DNA from: Saccharolobus caldissimus
Lineage (GTDB): Archaea; Thermoproteota; Thermoprotei_A; Sulfolobales; Sulfolobaceae
DNA: 64,000 bases
Direction of reading: 5' to 3'
Assembly (NCBI RefSeq): GCF_020886315.1
Contig: NZ_AP025226.1
Coordinates: 1 to 64,000, forward strand
The translations under genes and the position numbers were made by a program. The first letter of the stretch is position 1; each line of letters opens with the position of its first letter. The notes below the pieces were generated by a model that did not search any database, was not told the origin of the DNA, and saw nothing but the letters and a program-made list of their open reading frames with translations. Positions 16,350-26,021 of the stretch are shown here, piece by piece.

Positions 16350-17747
16350 ATGTTAAGTGAAAATGAAATTAAGATATTAGATTTTTTGAAAACAGTTAAA
16401 AGATCTAACTCTGAGGAAATAGCTAATAAAACCGGTTTAAGTATAAGTTCCGTCTTAAGTTTAATTAATCTATTAGCTGAGAAAGGTTATGTAAGAGTAG
16501 AGAAAAAAGTAGAAGAATATTACGCGCTTACTGAAGAAGGTAAGAAAAGGAAAAATGAGGGATTACCAGAGGACATTCTCATAAATAAGCTAAACGGAAG
16601 AGAAGAAGAAATCAATAATGTAAAAACTATGCTAGGAGAAGATTTCAATATAGCCATTAGCTGGGCTAAGAAAAAAGGCTTAATAGATATAAAAGAAGGA
16701 AAAATAATACCTAAGATATCTTCTCATGTCTCTGAAGAATATTACGCACTATTTAACTTAGAAAATGCTAATAAAAATTTAATAGAAGTATTAGAGCGGA
16801 GAGGACTAGTAGAGAAGAGAGAAAAAATAATTATATTAGTTGAACTGTTAAAGGAACCTGAAGAAATAACACCTACTATTTCTAACATTACTCATGAAAT
16901 ATTGGTAAGTGGAGAATGGAAAAAATATAAGTTTAAAAAATATAACGTTGCAGCTTTCCCACCTTTCTTTCCAATAAGCAAAAAACATTATTTTAAGGAG
17001 TTTTTGGAGAAAGTTAAAGATATAATGATAAATTTAGGATTTACAGAAGTTAATACAGGATATGTAGAAATGGAATTTTATAATTTTGATATTCTATTTC
17101 AACCTCAAGACCATCCAGCAAGAGAAATTCACGATAGCTTTTCCATAGAAGGGATGGGCAAGATAGATAATCAGGATTTATTAAATAATGTGAAAAAAAT
17201 GCATGAATCCTCTTGGAAATATGAGTGGAAGCAGGAAATTGCTTTAAGACTTATGCTAAGGAGTCAATCTACTGCAACTACAGCAAGAGTATTAGCCTCT
17301 AAGCCTAATCCTCCATTAAAAGTTTTCACTGTAGGTAAGGTCTTCAGACCAGACGCTATAGATGCAACACATCTTATAGAATTTCATCAATTAGACGGTT
17401 TAATAATAGATGATAACTTTACATTTAGGGATCTATTAGGAGTTTTAAGGGAAATATTTTATAGATTAGGAATTAGAGAAATTAAATTTAAACCAGCTTA
17501 TTTCCCATTCACTGAGCCCAGTGTTGAAGTATATGGCTATTTAGAAAAATTAGGTTGGGTTGAAATGTGTGGAGCTGGGCTTTTAAGACCAGAAATACTT
17601 AACGCAGTAGGTATAAAAAGCAGAGCTGGAGCGTGGGGTATAGGTCTAGAAAGATTAGCAATGAGCTTCCTTAATATCAACGATATAAGATTATTATACT
17701 CAAATAATATTGAATATATCAGGGAAATGAAGGTAAATCTATGGTGA
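16350..17747 (+). CDS. pheS: Phenylalanyl-tRNA synthetase alpha subunit
   Basis: This 465-residue class II synthetase subunit has two N-terminal winged-helix domains (residues 1-75 and about 90-160), as in archaeal and eukaryotic PheS. The catalytic core contains motif 2-like FRPDAIDATHLIEFHQLDG and motif 3 GAWGIGLERLAM near the C-terminus, plus FTEPSVEVYGY for Phe binding. It works as an (alpha beta)2 heterotetramer with PheT, encoded 4 bp downstream. Confidence 0.97.
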   Translation: MLSENEIKILDFLKTVKRSNSEEIANKTGLSISSVLSLINLLAEKGYVRVEKKVEEYYALTEEGKKRKNEGLPEDILINKLNGREEEINNVKTMLGEDFNIAISWAKKKGLIDIKEGKIIPKISSHVSEEYYALFNLENANKNLIEVLERRGLVEKREKIIILVELLKEPEEITPTISNITHEILVSGEWKKYKFKKYNVAAFPPFFPISKKHYFKEFLEKVKDIMINLGFTEVNTGYVEMEFYNFDILFQPQDHPAREIHDSFSIEGMGKIDNQDLLNNVKKMHESSWKYEWKQEIALRLMLRSQSTATTARVLASKPNPPLKVFTVGKVFRPDAIDATHLIEFHQLDGLIIDDNFTFRDLLGVLREIFYRLGIREIKFKPAYFPFTEPSVEVYGYLEKLGWVEMCGAGLLRPEILNAVGIKSRAGAWGIGLERLAMSFLNINDIRLLYSNNIEYIREMKVNLW

Positions 17748-17751
17748 TCTA

Positions 17752-19386
17752 ATGGTAACAATAATATTAAATAAAAATAAGTTATTAAATAAATTAGGTA
17801 TAGATGAAGATCTATTAGAAAATATATTATTTAATTTAAAATCTGAAATGAAAATGTTAGATGAAGATAATCTAGAAATAGAAATAAATGCTGATAGATT
17901 AGATCTGCTTTCCTCAGATGGAATTTCAAGAGCAATAAAGGGATTATTAGAAAGAGAATTAGGAGAGGCTAAATACAAAGTTGTTGACACAGATTATAAA
18001 TTAATTGTACACAATGTAAGATCTAGACCATATGCACTTGCTGCAGTAGTATATAATGCTAATATAGATCTTCAAGAATTAATACAGTTTCAAGAGAAAC
18101 TTCACTCTACAATAGGAAGAAAAAGGAAAAAAGTTGCAATAGGTATTCACGATTTAAACAAAATTGATACAAAAATTATAGAATATAAAGAAATTCCTAC
18201 AACATATAAATTTATACCATTAAATGGAAATAGGGAGATGACGATAGATGAAGTAATTTACCAAACTGAGCAAGGTAAACTATATGGAAAGCTCTCAATT
18301 TTTGATAATTTGTCACCATCTATCATCCAAAGTGATGGTCAGGTTTTAAGTATTCCACCGATAATTAATAGTGAAAAAAGCAAAATTGATGAGAGAACTA
18401 AAAACTTTTTCATAGACGTAACTGGAACGTCTTTTGATGCGGTAGCTCAGACCTTAGATTTACTAGTTACTAACCTAGCTGAAAGCGGTGGAATAATAGG
18501 CAAAGTAAAAATAGAATATGAGAATAAAAGAGTTTCAAATGTTGAATACTCACCTTTACTAGTCCATAAAACAATTAGTGTTAACAAGAATTATATATAT
18601 AATACTCTAGGTATAGATAAAGAAAAAGATATTTGCAGACATATAATGAGGATGAGGATGGATTGCGAGGAATATGGTGCTAATATAAAAGTCATAGTTC
18701 CACCTTATAGAATAGATATTATTAATAGTATAGACATAGTGGAAGATGTAGCTATGAGCATAGGCTATAATAATTTGATTCCATCAAAATACTTAATATC
18801 TAATTATGGTAACTATGACTATACTACATTATTAGAAAGAAGAATAAGAGAGTTAAGTATTGGTGCCAATTTTATAGAAATCTTTAATTTTGTTCTAATT
18901 AAAGAAAGTAAGTTATTTGACAAAAAGTATATCAAAATACTTAATCCGATATCTGAGGAATATAACGCAGTAAGGAATTCTTTAATACCAGTATTGTTAG
19001 ATTTCTTATCGAAAAATCAGCACGCGAAGTTTCCTGTAAGAGTTTTTGAAATAGGTGATGTGGTGATAAAAGATGATACCACAGATACTGGCTACAGAAA
19101 TGATAAGAGAGTAGCATATGCGATAATGGATAGTAGAGTTAGTTATGAGGATATTCAAGCACCGATACATTATATTCTAAGTTCTATGGGAATTACCCCA
19201 AATTATATAGAAACTAATAGTGATATATTTATAGAGGGAAGGGTAGCAAATGTACTTTATAAAAATCAAGCAATAGGAATTCTAGGTGAGATTAAGCCAG
19301 AAATATTATTAAAATTTGATATTGAATATCCTATTGTAATGGCTGAGTTATATGTAACGAAAATAATGGAACTAATTAGAGTTTAG
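17752..19386 (+). CDS. pheT: Phenylalanyl-tRNA synthetase beta subunit
   Basis: This 544-residue PheT is of the shorter archaeal/eukaryotic type. It has the B1/B3-like region at the N-terminus, including the SRPYALAAVVYN stretch, the B5 region around IDIINSIDIVEDVAMSIGYNN, and the catalytic-like module with ILNPISEEYNAVRNSLIP and VFEIGDVV. It directly follows pheS in the same operon. A 160-bp AT-rich gap follows it, holding a GTATAAAAAC box that probably serves the hydrolase gene. Confidence 0.97.
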   Translation: MVTIILNKNKLLNKLGIDEDLLENILFNLKSEMKMLDEDNLEIEINADRLDLLSSDGISRAIKGLLERELGEAKYKVVDTDYKLIVHNVRSRPYALAAVVYNANIDLQELIQFQEKLHSTIGRKRKKVAIGIHDLNKIDTKIIEYKEIPTTYKFIPLNGNREMTIDEVIYQTEQGKLYGKLSIFDNLSPSIIQSDGQVLSIPPIINSEKSKIDERTKNFFIDVTGTSFDAVAQTLDLLVTNLAESGGIIGKVKIEYENKRVSNVEYSPLLVHKTISVNKNYIYNTLGIDKEKDICRHIMRMRMDCEEYGANIKVIVPPYRIDIINSIDIVEDVAMSIGYNNLIPSKYLISNYGNYDYTTLLERRIRELSIGANFIEIFNFVLIKESKLFDKKYIKILNPISEEYNAVRNSLIPVLLDFLSKNQHAKFPVRVFEIGDVVIKDDTTDTGYRNDKRVAYAIMDSRVSYEDIQAPIHYILSSMGITPNYIETNSDIFIEGRVANVLYKNQAIGILGEIKPEILLKFDIEYPIVMAELYVTKIMELIRV

Positions 19387-19546
19387 TTATTAGCAGTAGT
19401 AACATTAAATATTAGTTATGTTTACTTAATCTTTGCACGGAACTTATTATTGAAATATTTAAAAACGAAAAGCTATTAGAACTTGAGCTGTTTTGACATT
19501 TGTATAAAAACTTAAATTTTCCTTCACTACTAATTTTTGAATAACA

Positions 19547-20308
19547 ATGCCCTTTGTATTTTTAGATAATATAAGACTATATTATGAAATTCATGGAAGC
19601 GGAAAGCCTGTTGTTTTTATTCATCACTTGGCAGGTAGCTATAAAAGTTGGAAGTATATAATACCAAATATTTCGCTTGAAAATTTCACAATTTCTTATG
19701 ACCTAAGAGGACATGGGAGATCATCTGTTCCTCCAAATACTTATTATATAGAAGATCATTCTAGTGATTTAAAAACACTTCTTTCCCAACTAGGAGTTGA
19801 AAGACCAATATTAGTTGGTCATTCTATTGGTTCATTAATAGCTATTGACTATGCTACAAAATATCCCGTAGAAAAGCTAATATTAATAGGAGCACTATAT
19901 AAAGCACCCCAGCCAGAAGTTTATGATAAGTATGTGAGGATAGCGTTAAATTTTGGTATGAGAGCTTTAGCTGAATATAGAAGGTTATATAGGGAATTTA
20001 GCCAAAGCCTATTAAATAATTATGAAGCTTGGAATTCTTTATTAGAAGTCTATATGGAAACTAATCCATTAGGATATAAAAACACAGTTGAGGGACTTAT
20101 AAGAGCTAAAGATTATTCTGAAGATTTAAGGAAATTAGATATAAAAACGTTAGTCATTTACGGAAGCGATGACGCGCTAGCAATAAATTCAACTATTTTC
20201 AAGAACACCATGAAAGATGTAGAAATAAAAGTTATCAATGGATATGGACATTTCTTAAATTTTGAGGAACCAATAAGACTGTCTGAACTTATAATGAATT
20301 TCTTATAA
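19547..20308 (+). CDS. Alpha/beta hydrolase
   Basis: A 253-residue alpha/beta-hydrolase fold enzyme. The nucleophile elbow is GHSIGS (Ser near residue 94), the acid lies in [13 protein letters not shown] and the histidine in [12 protein letters not shown] near residue 236. [11 protein letters not shown] after the first strands supplies the oxyanion loop. The family includes esterases, C-C hydrolases and haloperoxidase-like enzymes; no substrate can be named. Its end overlaps the convergent CinA-like gene by 20 bases. Confidence 0.88.
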   Translation: MPFVFLDNIRLYYEIHGSGKPVVFIHHLAGSYKSWKYIIPNISLENFTISYDLRGHGRSSVPPNTYYIEDHSSDLKTLLSQLGVERPILVGHSIGSLIAIDYATKYPVEKLILIGALYKAPQPEVYDKYVRIALNFGMRALAEYRRLYREFSQSLLNNYEAWNSLLEVYMETNPLGYKNTVEGLIRAKDYSEDLRKLDIKTLVIYGSDDALAINSTIFKNTMKDVEIKVINGYGHFLNFEEPIRLSELIMNFL

Positions 20309-21083
20309 TTCCATTTAACTTTTCTATTATATCTCTCAATTCATTTTTAGTTTTTTCAACCTTAAATTTTATTTCGTCTTCTCTCTTACCACTTGCTGCT
20401 ATTTGAATCTCTAAAATGGGATGAGATAATTCATATCCTTTTGGATGAGTTTTTATATAGATATCATATTTTTTAACTAAATCTTTAACATAAGGTGCTA
20501 AAGCGGATTCCATAATTCCCTCTACATATAAATAGTCTTCATAATATTTGACGTCTGGTTTATTTCTAATAAAATCTTTGATAAAGTTTTCTAGGACATT
20601 TTCCATTTCTCGTGGTACTCCAGGAGTAGCCAATATATCTATATTCTCATAATATATGTAAATTCCTGGCGCTATTCCTTGATCATTTCTTACTGGCATT
20701 GCCCCAGAAGGTAAATAGGCCATTTTCTTTCTCTCTTCAGTAATAGGAATGTTCATTCTGCTATATTTCTCTAAGATCATATTCATAGCTTCTTTATTTA
20801 ACTCTAAATTAACTCCTAAAGCCTTAGCTAGACCTTCTGCTGTTTTGTCATCCCATGTGGGACCTAGACCCCCAGATGATACGATAACCTTAGGTTTACG
20901 ATATATAGCTTCTTTAAATGCAGCAACTATCTCATCTATCTCATCCATTACCACTGTGATTCTCCTTATAGTAAAGCCTAATGAAGTGAGTCGCCTAGCT
21001 ATATGCGCGGCGTTAGTATTTATTGTTTTCCCGCTTAATACCTCATTTCCTATGGTTATAATTTCCGCAAACCAGTAATCCAT
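20289..21083 (-). CDS. CinA-like / molybdopterin-binding-domain protein
   Basis: Started at the ATG at 21083 ([19 protein letters not shown]); a TTTAATTTA box about 26 bases upstream supports it over an ATG seven codons earlier. The 264-residue protein has the MoCF/CinA N-terminal signature: [41 protein letters not shown] and [13 protein letters not shown]. It lacks the C-terminal amidase domain of bacterial CinA. In archaea this stand-alone COG1058 domain may act on pyridine nucleotides or ADP-ribose; the exact role is not settled. Confidence 0.85.
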   Translation of the reverse strand: MDYWFAEIITIGNEVLSGKTINTNAAHIARRLTSLGFTIRRITVVMDEIDEIVAAFKEAIYRKPKVIVSSGGLGPTWDDKTAEGLAKALGVNLELNKEAMNMILEKYSRMNIPITEERKKMAYLPSGAMPVRNDQGIAPGIYIYYENIDILATPGVPREMENVLENFIKDFIRNKPDVKYYEDYLYVEGIMESALAPYVKDLVKKYDIYIKTHPKGYELSHPILEIQIAASGKREDEIKFKVEKTKNELRDIIEKLNGIIRNSL

Positions 21084-21123
21084 AAAAATATTAACTATTG
21101 GCATAAATTAAATCTTGAGTTTT

Positions 21124-22329
21124 ATGTTCGAAAGATTTCTATCTAAAGAGACTAGCTATCTGAGAACTTCAGAAATAAGGGATTTGTTAAAACTTACCGA
21201 GGGAAGAAATGTTATTAGTCTAGCTGGAGGATTGCCAGACCCTCAAACCTTTCCAGTTGAAGAAATAAAAAAAATCATTAATGACGTTCTATTTAATAAT
21301 TCGGATAAGGCGTTACAATATACTGCTACTCCAGGAATTTCAGAGTTCAGAAAGGAATTAGTAAACATTTCTAGAATGAGAGGCATTACTGGAATTAATG
21401 AAAACAACACATTTGCAACTGTAGGAAGCCAAGAAGCTCTTTTTATGCTATTCAATATTTTAGTAGATCCAGGAGATAATGTAATAGTTGAAGCACCAAC
21501 TTATTTGGCAGCTCTTAATGTAATAAGGACAAGAAGACCTAATTTTATCTCAGTTACTGTAACAGAAAATGGACCAGATTTAGAGGAGTTAGAAAGGAAA
21601 GTTAAAGATATTACAAATAACGGTAAAAAAGTTAAATTAATGTATGTTATACCAACAGCTCAAAATCCCGCTGGTACTACGATGAATATAGAAGATAGAA
21701 AAAGGTTATTAGAAATTGCATCAAAATATGACTTTTTAGTAGTAGAGGATGATGCGTATGGATTCTTAGTGTTTGAGGGTGAAAGCCCTCCTCCAATTAA
21801 GGCATTTGATAAAGAAGGTAGAGTAATATATACTAGTACATTTAGTAAAATATTAGCACCAGGTTTAAGATTAGGTTGGGTTGTTGCTCATGAGGATTTA
21901 ATTAGAGAAATGGAGCTATATAAGCAAAATATTGATTTACATACACCGTCCTTATCACAATATATTGCTATGGAAGCTATAAGGAGAGGTGTAATACAAA
22001 ATAACTTACCTAAAATAAGAAGAATATATAAGGAAAAGAGAGATATTATGCTTGAGGCAATACAAGAGTACTTCCCTAAAGATTCTAGGTGGAGCAAACC
22101 AGTAGGTGGGATGTTCGTATTTGCATGGTTACCTAGTAGGATAGATACTACGAAAATGTTAGAAAAAGCTCTACAAAAAGGTGTAGCTTACGTACCTGGT
22201 TCTAGTTTCTATGCTGATTACAGTGGAAGAAATACTATGAGACTGAACTTCAGTTATCCAAAGAAAGAGGAATTAACTGAAGGGATAAAGAGATTAGGAC
22301 AAGTAATAAAAGAGGAACTCTCTACTTAA
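21124..22329 (+). CDS. PLP-dependent aminotransferase, class I (2-aminoadipate/aromatic type)
   Basis: Started at ATG 21124 ([24 protein letters not shown]). The 401-residue fold type I enzyme has the substrate-loop signature [14 protein letters not shown], the DDAYGFLVF Asp that contacts PLP, the Schiff-base Lys in [17 protein letters not shown] and the carboxylate Arg in [10 protein letters not shown]. The opening and the [10 protein letters not shown] motif are typical of the LysN/KAT-like subgroup, with broad activity towards 2-aminoadipate, aromatic amino acids and glutamate. A role in lysine synthesis is possible, but the lysine cluster here carries its own LysJ. Confidence 0.85.
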   Translation: MFERFLSKETSYLRTSEIRDLLKLTEGRNVISLAGGLPDPQTFPVEEIKKIINDVLFNNSDKALQYTATPGISEFRKELVNISRMRGITGINENNTFATVGSQEALFMLFNILVDPGDNVIVEAPTYLAALNVIRTRRPNFISVTVTENGPDLEELERKVKDITNNGKKVKLMYVIPTAQNPAGTTMNIEDRKRLLEIASKYDFLVVEDDAYGFLVFEGESPPPIKAFDKEGRVIYTSTFSKILAPGLRLGWVVAHEDLIREMELYKQNIDLHTPSLSQYIAMEAIRRGVIQNNLPKIRRIYKEKRDIMLEAIQEYFPKDSRWSKPVGGMFVFAWLPSRIDTTKMLEKALQKGVAYVPGSSFYADYSGRNTMRLNFSYPKKEELTEGIKRLGQVIKEELST

Positions 22330-23185
22330 AGATCTCATCCATTTTTAATATAACACCTGCTTTAGTGGCTGGAAAGGAAGTTAATATATCACCAGAGAAC
22401 GACACTACTTCTTGGAAAAGTCTATCACTAATTTTATTGTTTATATATTCTATTACACCATCGACTTCTTTAGGTGCTATATAAGTAATTTTATTTGATG
22501 AGATCAATGGCCATGAATTCATTAATTTTGGCATTATTACTTTAGTATTATTTTTCACAAAATCTTCTATATGTGCTCTTATCCATGACTTAAACGTAGT
22601 TATTATAATATTATCCCACTCTTGAGATATATGTTTCACCTCCTCTACTCCTATTATTTTTGGGTTAATTCCATCCTCCCTATAAACACTCACCTTAGTT
22701 ACTAGATCCTTTAGATAAAGGGCAGAAATTATACCGTATAATCCGCTACCTATTATTAAAGTGCTTCCGTTATTTAACTGATTGACTAATTGAAAGGCAA
22801 AACTAACATAAGGATATAATATGTATTTCTCATTAAATTTAGATTGTGGCAATATTACTATACTGTCAAATGGTATAACCGCCTTTTCGCATAATAATCC
22901 GTCTATCTCAGTTCCAATACCGCCATAAGATTGAGAATATGGTAAAATTAAAACTAATTTACCTTCTAAGTTTTTGTCTATATCTAATCCCACATTTTCA
23001 ACCCTTCCTATACCCGTAGAACCTAGAATTCTCCATGGTTCAACCCATAATAGTCCGACATATATTGCATTTTCTAATCCATTAATCAAAACCCTTAATG
23101 GTTTCAAAAGTACAAAATCTTTATTAATCTGTCGTTCTGGTAGTTCTGCTACCGTAATACCCAGGTTAAATACTACAGCCTTCAT
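22322..23185 (-). CDS. Zinc-less MDR (alcohol dehydrogenase-like) protein
   Basis: A 287-residue protein with a medium-chain dehydrogenase layout: a GroES-like N-terminal part with [14 protein letters not shown], then a Rossmann region beginning [19 protein letters not shown] (a glycine-rich turn close to GxGxxG). The usual catalytic Cys-His pair and the four structural cysteines are missing; only one Cys (LLCEKAV) is seen. The total is shorter than the usual 340 residues. It may be a degraded or repurposed dehydrogenase. It overlaps the end of the aminotransferase gene by 8 bases. Confidence 0.7.
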   Translation of the reverse strand: MKAVVFNLGITVAELPERQINKDFVLLKPLRVLINGLENAIYVGLLWVEPWRILGSTGIGRVENVGLDIDKNLEGKLVLILPYSQSYGGIGTEIDGLLCEKAVIPFDSIVILPQSKFNEKYILYPYVSFAFQLVNQLNNGSTLIIGSGLYGIISALYLKDLVTKVSVYREDGINPKIIGVEEVKHISQEWDNIIITTFKSWIRAHIEDFVKNNTKVIMPKLMNSWPLISSNKITYIAPKEVDGVIEYINNKISDRLFQEVVSFSGDILTSFPATKAGVILKMDEIFK

Positions 23186-23241
23186 CCTAAGGACTTACTA
23201 CTACAGCTTATTAAAGTTTATAATTCAAAATAGTAGAAAGA

Positions 23242-23610
23242 ATGGAGAAAGCAATTCATAATTTAGGAAAAGAGGCTAGACTTCATATAATATATATATT
23301 GTTACAAAATAGAGGTAAGAAGGAATTATCGCAAGAGTTAGGAATAACTCCTGCAGCAATTACAAAATATTTAAAAGGAAAAACTCATCCTAGTGATAAT
23401 ATAATTAGAAAATGTCTTGACATTGCAACTGAAGAGGAATACGAGTTAATAATTAATATAATCATATCAGATTTAACTAATGCAATAATTGAACTTATAG
23501 AGAATGTTGACGCAAAATTTATAGTTAAAAATGAGAACGTAAGAAAGCTTAAAAAAATTATTGATGAAACTCAAACTAAACTACTCTCAACTTCTTCTAG
23601 CCTCATATAA
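23242..23610 (+). CDS. XRE-type helix-turn-helix regulator
   Basis: A 122-residue protein with a Cro/C1-type helix-turn-helix in residues 20-55: LLQNRGKKELSQELGITPAAITKYLKGKTHPSDNIIRKCLD. The C-terminal half is helical and may be the dimer interface. It is divergent from the MDR gene, with 56 bp between, and its end overlaps the next, convergent gene by 24 bases. It probably controls a nearby promoter, but no operator is evident. Confidence 0.82.
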   Translation: MEKAIHNLGKEARLHIIYILLQNRGKKELSQELGITPAAITKYLKGKTHPSDNIIRKCLDIATEEEYELIINIIISDLTNAIIELIENVDAKFIVKNENVRKLKKIIDETQTKLLSTSSSLI

Positions 23611-23976
23611 CGGGCAGACCATGCATATATCAGGGAACTTAGAAACAATAACCTTTTTTGTTCCATCTTGGTTTATTACTATTGCCTCTGATGGTATCCC
23701 AAGTTTTTCTTCATCACTTATATTCCACGCTTGACACGTAAAATTCACAGAGTGTTTGCATGTTTTAGATTTCCATATGGCTTGTGATTTAGCTACGTTT
23801 ATCCAGTTTAACATTTTACTTAAATTTGATAAAATTTCATAAATTTTCCTATGCTCCTCTTCATTTTCACCCTTAAATTTTTTAAGTTCTTCATTTATCC
23901 CTTTAATTTCCTCCTCTAAATCAGAAGTTGATAAAACCACAATATTAGGCTTTAAATTTTCATCTATGGAACTCAT
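23587..23976 (-). CDS. Conserved protein with four-cysteine motif
   Basis: A 129-residue protein. The first 60 residues form a coiled-coil-like helix ([33 protein letters not shown], broken here only for length), followed by a cysteine region: [12 protein letters not shown] and [12 protein letters not shown] at the C-terminus. Four cysteines at such spacing may bind zinc or an iron-sulfur cluster. Proteins of this shape are conserved in Sulfolobales to my recollection, but I have no function to offer. Its ATG lies 66 bp from the start of the divergent downstream gene. Confidence 0.65.
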   Translation of the reverse strand: MSSIDENLKPNIVVLSTSDLEEEIKGINEELKKFKGENEEEHRKIYEILSNLSKMLNWINVAKSQAIWKSKTCKHSVNFTCQAWNISDEEKLGIPSEAIVINQDGTKKVIVSKFPDICMVCPLYEARRS

Positions 23977-24042
23977 GATAAATTACTTATTCTGGTATCA
24001 CTTATAAGGAAATGTGCACATAAAATTAAGAGGTATCTAAGG

Positions 24043-24738
24043 ATGGTAAAGGAGATTTACAAGGGTAGAATAAAAGTCCTTACGGAAATATGGGGATTAA
24101 TAACACAAAGTTGGGAGTCTATAACAAGAGAGGACGTTACAGAAATGATAAAAAATGCATATATACGTAATAATATTAAACCATTAAGAGGATTTAACGC
24201 AAATGGATTATACGAAAAGGAATTAATAAGCCTTTACGTGGTTGGAAAATACGGTTTAGGTCTTTTTGAGGAAAATAAGGCAATATTTGATAAATTATTG
24301 GATAAAGAGCAGGAATATGAAAATATATCTAAATTAATACTTTATGGGAATGTATTGGAAGCCTTTAATAAGGCTGGGAATAGCAAAGATGTTCTAGCTA
24401 GGGCATTAAGAACAATATTTACACAAACTATATTTTCTTTTGAATCTGAAGATAAAATGTATAAAGCTTTAAGAAACCTAAATGAGTCTACTAATGATCA
24501 AATTAAACATACTGCTAAAAGTTTTTCAAGATTTTATACAGCATTTAAACTTGCAGAGGGGATAGCGGAGGGATCGATTAGAGATAAATTAACTTATGTC
24601 GCTACAAAAAAAGCGATAGCAATATCCATAGGAATTCAATATCCTTTACCTAAAGTAAATTACGTAGCTTTAATAGCTAGGGAAGTATTTAATGTAAATA
24701 AGAAAACTTTAACAAGAGTACTTGGTCCAAAAGTATAA
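24043..24738 (+). CDS. Crenarchaeal conserved helical protein (DUF2192-like)
   Basis: A 231-residue protein, almost wholly helical by composition ([56 protein letters not shown]). The first 60 residues and the conserved 'kG.....GLYEKELi.[10 protein letters not shown]' stretch fit the crenarchaeal family DUF2192 as I remember it; the number should be checked. No catalytic motif is visible. It precedes the CBS-domain gene by 42 bp in the same direction and may be co-transcribed. Confidence 0.6.
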   Translation: MVKEIYKGRIKVLTEIWGLITQSWESITREDVTEMIKNAYIRNNIKPLRGFNANGLYEKELISLYVVGKYGLGLFEENKAIFDKLLDKEQEYENISKLILYGNVLEAFNKAGNSKDVLARALRTIFTQTIFSFESEDKMYKALRNLNESTNDQIKHTAKSFSRFYTAFKLAEGIAEGSIRDKLTYVATKKAIAISIGIQYPLPKVNYVALIAREVFNVNKKTLTRVLGPKV

Positions 24739-24780
24739 AGCATAGATATTTTAAACTAGTAAATAAATTATAATTAAGGT

Positions 24781-25683
24781 ATGCAGAATCTTTCGCCTAC
24801 ACAAAGGGAAATATTACTTGCGTTGACTGATCTATATAATAGACAAAAGAGAATGATAAAAAGTAAAGAAGTAGCTGATGTAATAGGAAAAGATGAAGGG
24901 ACCGTTAGAAATATTATATTAAGTTTAAAAGTACTGGGTCTAGTCGAATCTAAACCTGGACCTAATGGAGGTTACATGCCAACATTAAAGGCATATGAAA
25001 TTATCAATAATCCCACACTAACACCAATCTTAGATAAACTTAATTTGTATAAAGGAATGATAGAAACTGATATTAAAGTCGAAAATATTGAGATTATAGA
25101 TATTACAAATCCTACAGCTAATAGGGTACTACTAAAAGTAGAAGGTGATTTAAGGAAGTTAAAGGTAGGCGATCCAGTTAGATTAGGTCCTACACCTTAT
25201 AGTAGACTTGTAATAGAAGGATTAGTGCTACACTTAGATGAGAATAGTAAGGAAATAGTGGTAGATGTGAAAAGAATGATAAGTATACCAAAAGAAAAAG
25301 TGAGGAATTTAATTTCAAAAAAGCTTATAGCATTGAAACCTGAAACAACACTTAAAGAAGCTTCAATGATCTTTTATAAAGAAGCTATAAGAGGAGCACC
25401 AGTTATTAATCAGGATGAAAAAATACTGGGAATACTTACTACCGCGGATATAATTAAGGCATTCTTTGAAGGTAGATATGATGCAAAAGTTACAGAATAT
25501 ATGAAAACAAATGTTATTACAATAAATGAAAATGAAGATATTTTAGATGCAATTAGAAAAATGATAATATATAACGTGGGTAGATTATTAGTTGTAGATA
25601 ACGATAACAGAGCCATAGGCATAGTAACCAGAACAGATATTTTAAGATCGATTGCGGGTTTAGAAGGTCTATGGGTGACTTAA
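24781..25683 (+). CDS. HTH plus paired CBS domains, putative transcriptional regulator
   Basis: A 300-residue protein with three parts: a winged helix (residues 1-65, KSKEVADVIGKDEGTVRNIILSLKVLGLVESKPGPNGGY), a middle beta-rich linker (about 90-165) and two CBS domains (about 180-300, including AIRGAPVINQDEKILGILTTADIIKAF and NVGRLLVVDNDNRAIGIVTRTDIL). CBS pairs bind adenine nucleotides, so it may sense energy state and regulate transcription. Its last codons overlap the JAMM-like gene by 13 bases. Confidence 0.85.
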   Translation: MQNLSPTQREILLALTDLYNRQKRMIKSKEVADVIGKDEGTVRNIILSLKVLGLVESKPGPNGGYMPTLKAYEIINNPTLTPILDKLNLYKGMIETDIKVENIEIIDITNPTANRVLLKVEGDLRKLKVGDPVRLGPTPYSRLVIEGLVLHLDENSKEIVVDVKRMISIPKEKVRNLISKKLIALKPETTLKEASMIFYKEAIRGAPVINQDEKILGILTTADIIKAFFEGRYDAKVTEYMKTNVITINENEDILDAIRKMIIYNVGRLLVVDNDNRAIGIVTRTDILRSIAGLEGLWVT

Positions 25684-26021
25684 GGGAAAGATGTGGTATA
25701 ATATGTGATGATAATTTTTATGAGATCAAAAACATAAGTGATAATGATTACGAATTCGTTTGTGATCCAATATATCTCTATAATGTTTTAAAGGAACATT
25801 GTAACTATCAAATAAAATATATAGTACACACACATAGCGAAAATTGTTTACCAAGTATTAAAGATATCGAATCTATGAAAATTTGGAAAATACCATGGAT
25901 AATTATAGGCAGCAAATGTATAAAAGCATTTGTATACTCAGATGGAAGTATAACTGAGATCAATGTTAATGCCTTTTTGTCTCAAGAACTCTATAACCTT
26001 ATCATGAAGCTTCTTCATTAA
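25671..26021 (+). CDS. JAMM/MPN-type metalloprotease-like protein
   Basis: A 116-residue protein with a JAMM signature: Glu in LRERCGIICDD (the CG-containing first helix/strand) and the metal motif HTHSENCLPSIKD, which has HxH, then Ser, two residues, Asp. The spacing from the second His to Ser is one residue shorter than in the usual motif. Archaeal JAMM proteases remove SAMP (ubiquitin-like) modifiers or free sulfur-carrier proteins. It overlaps the upstream CBS gene by 13 bases and the convergent helicase gene by 84 bases, an unusually long antisense overlap. Confidence 0.7.
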   Translation: MGDLRERCGIICDDNFYEIKNISDNDYEFVCDPIYLYNVLKEHCNYQIKYIVHTHSENCLPSIKDIESMKIWKIPWIIIGSKCIKAFVYSDGSITEINVNAFLSQELYNLIMKLLH

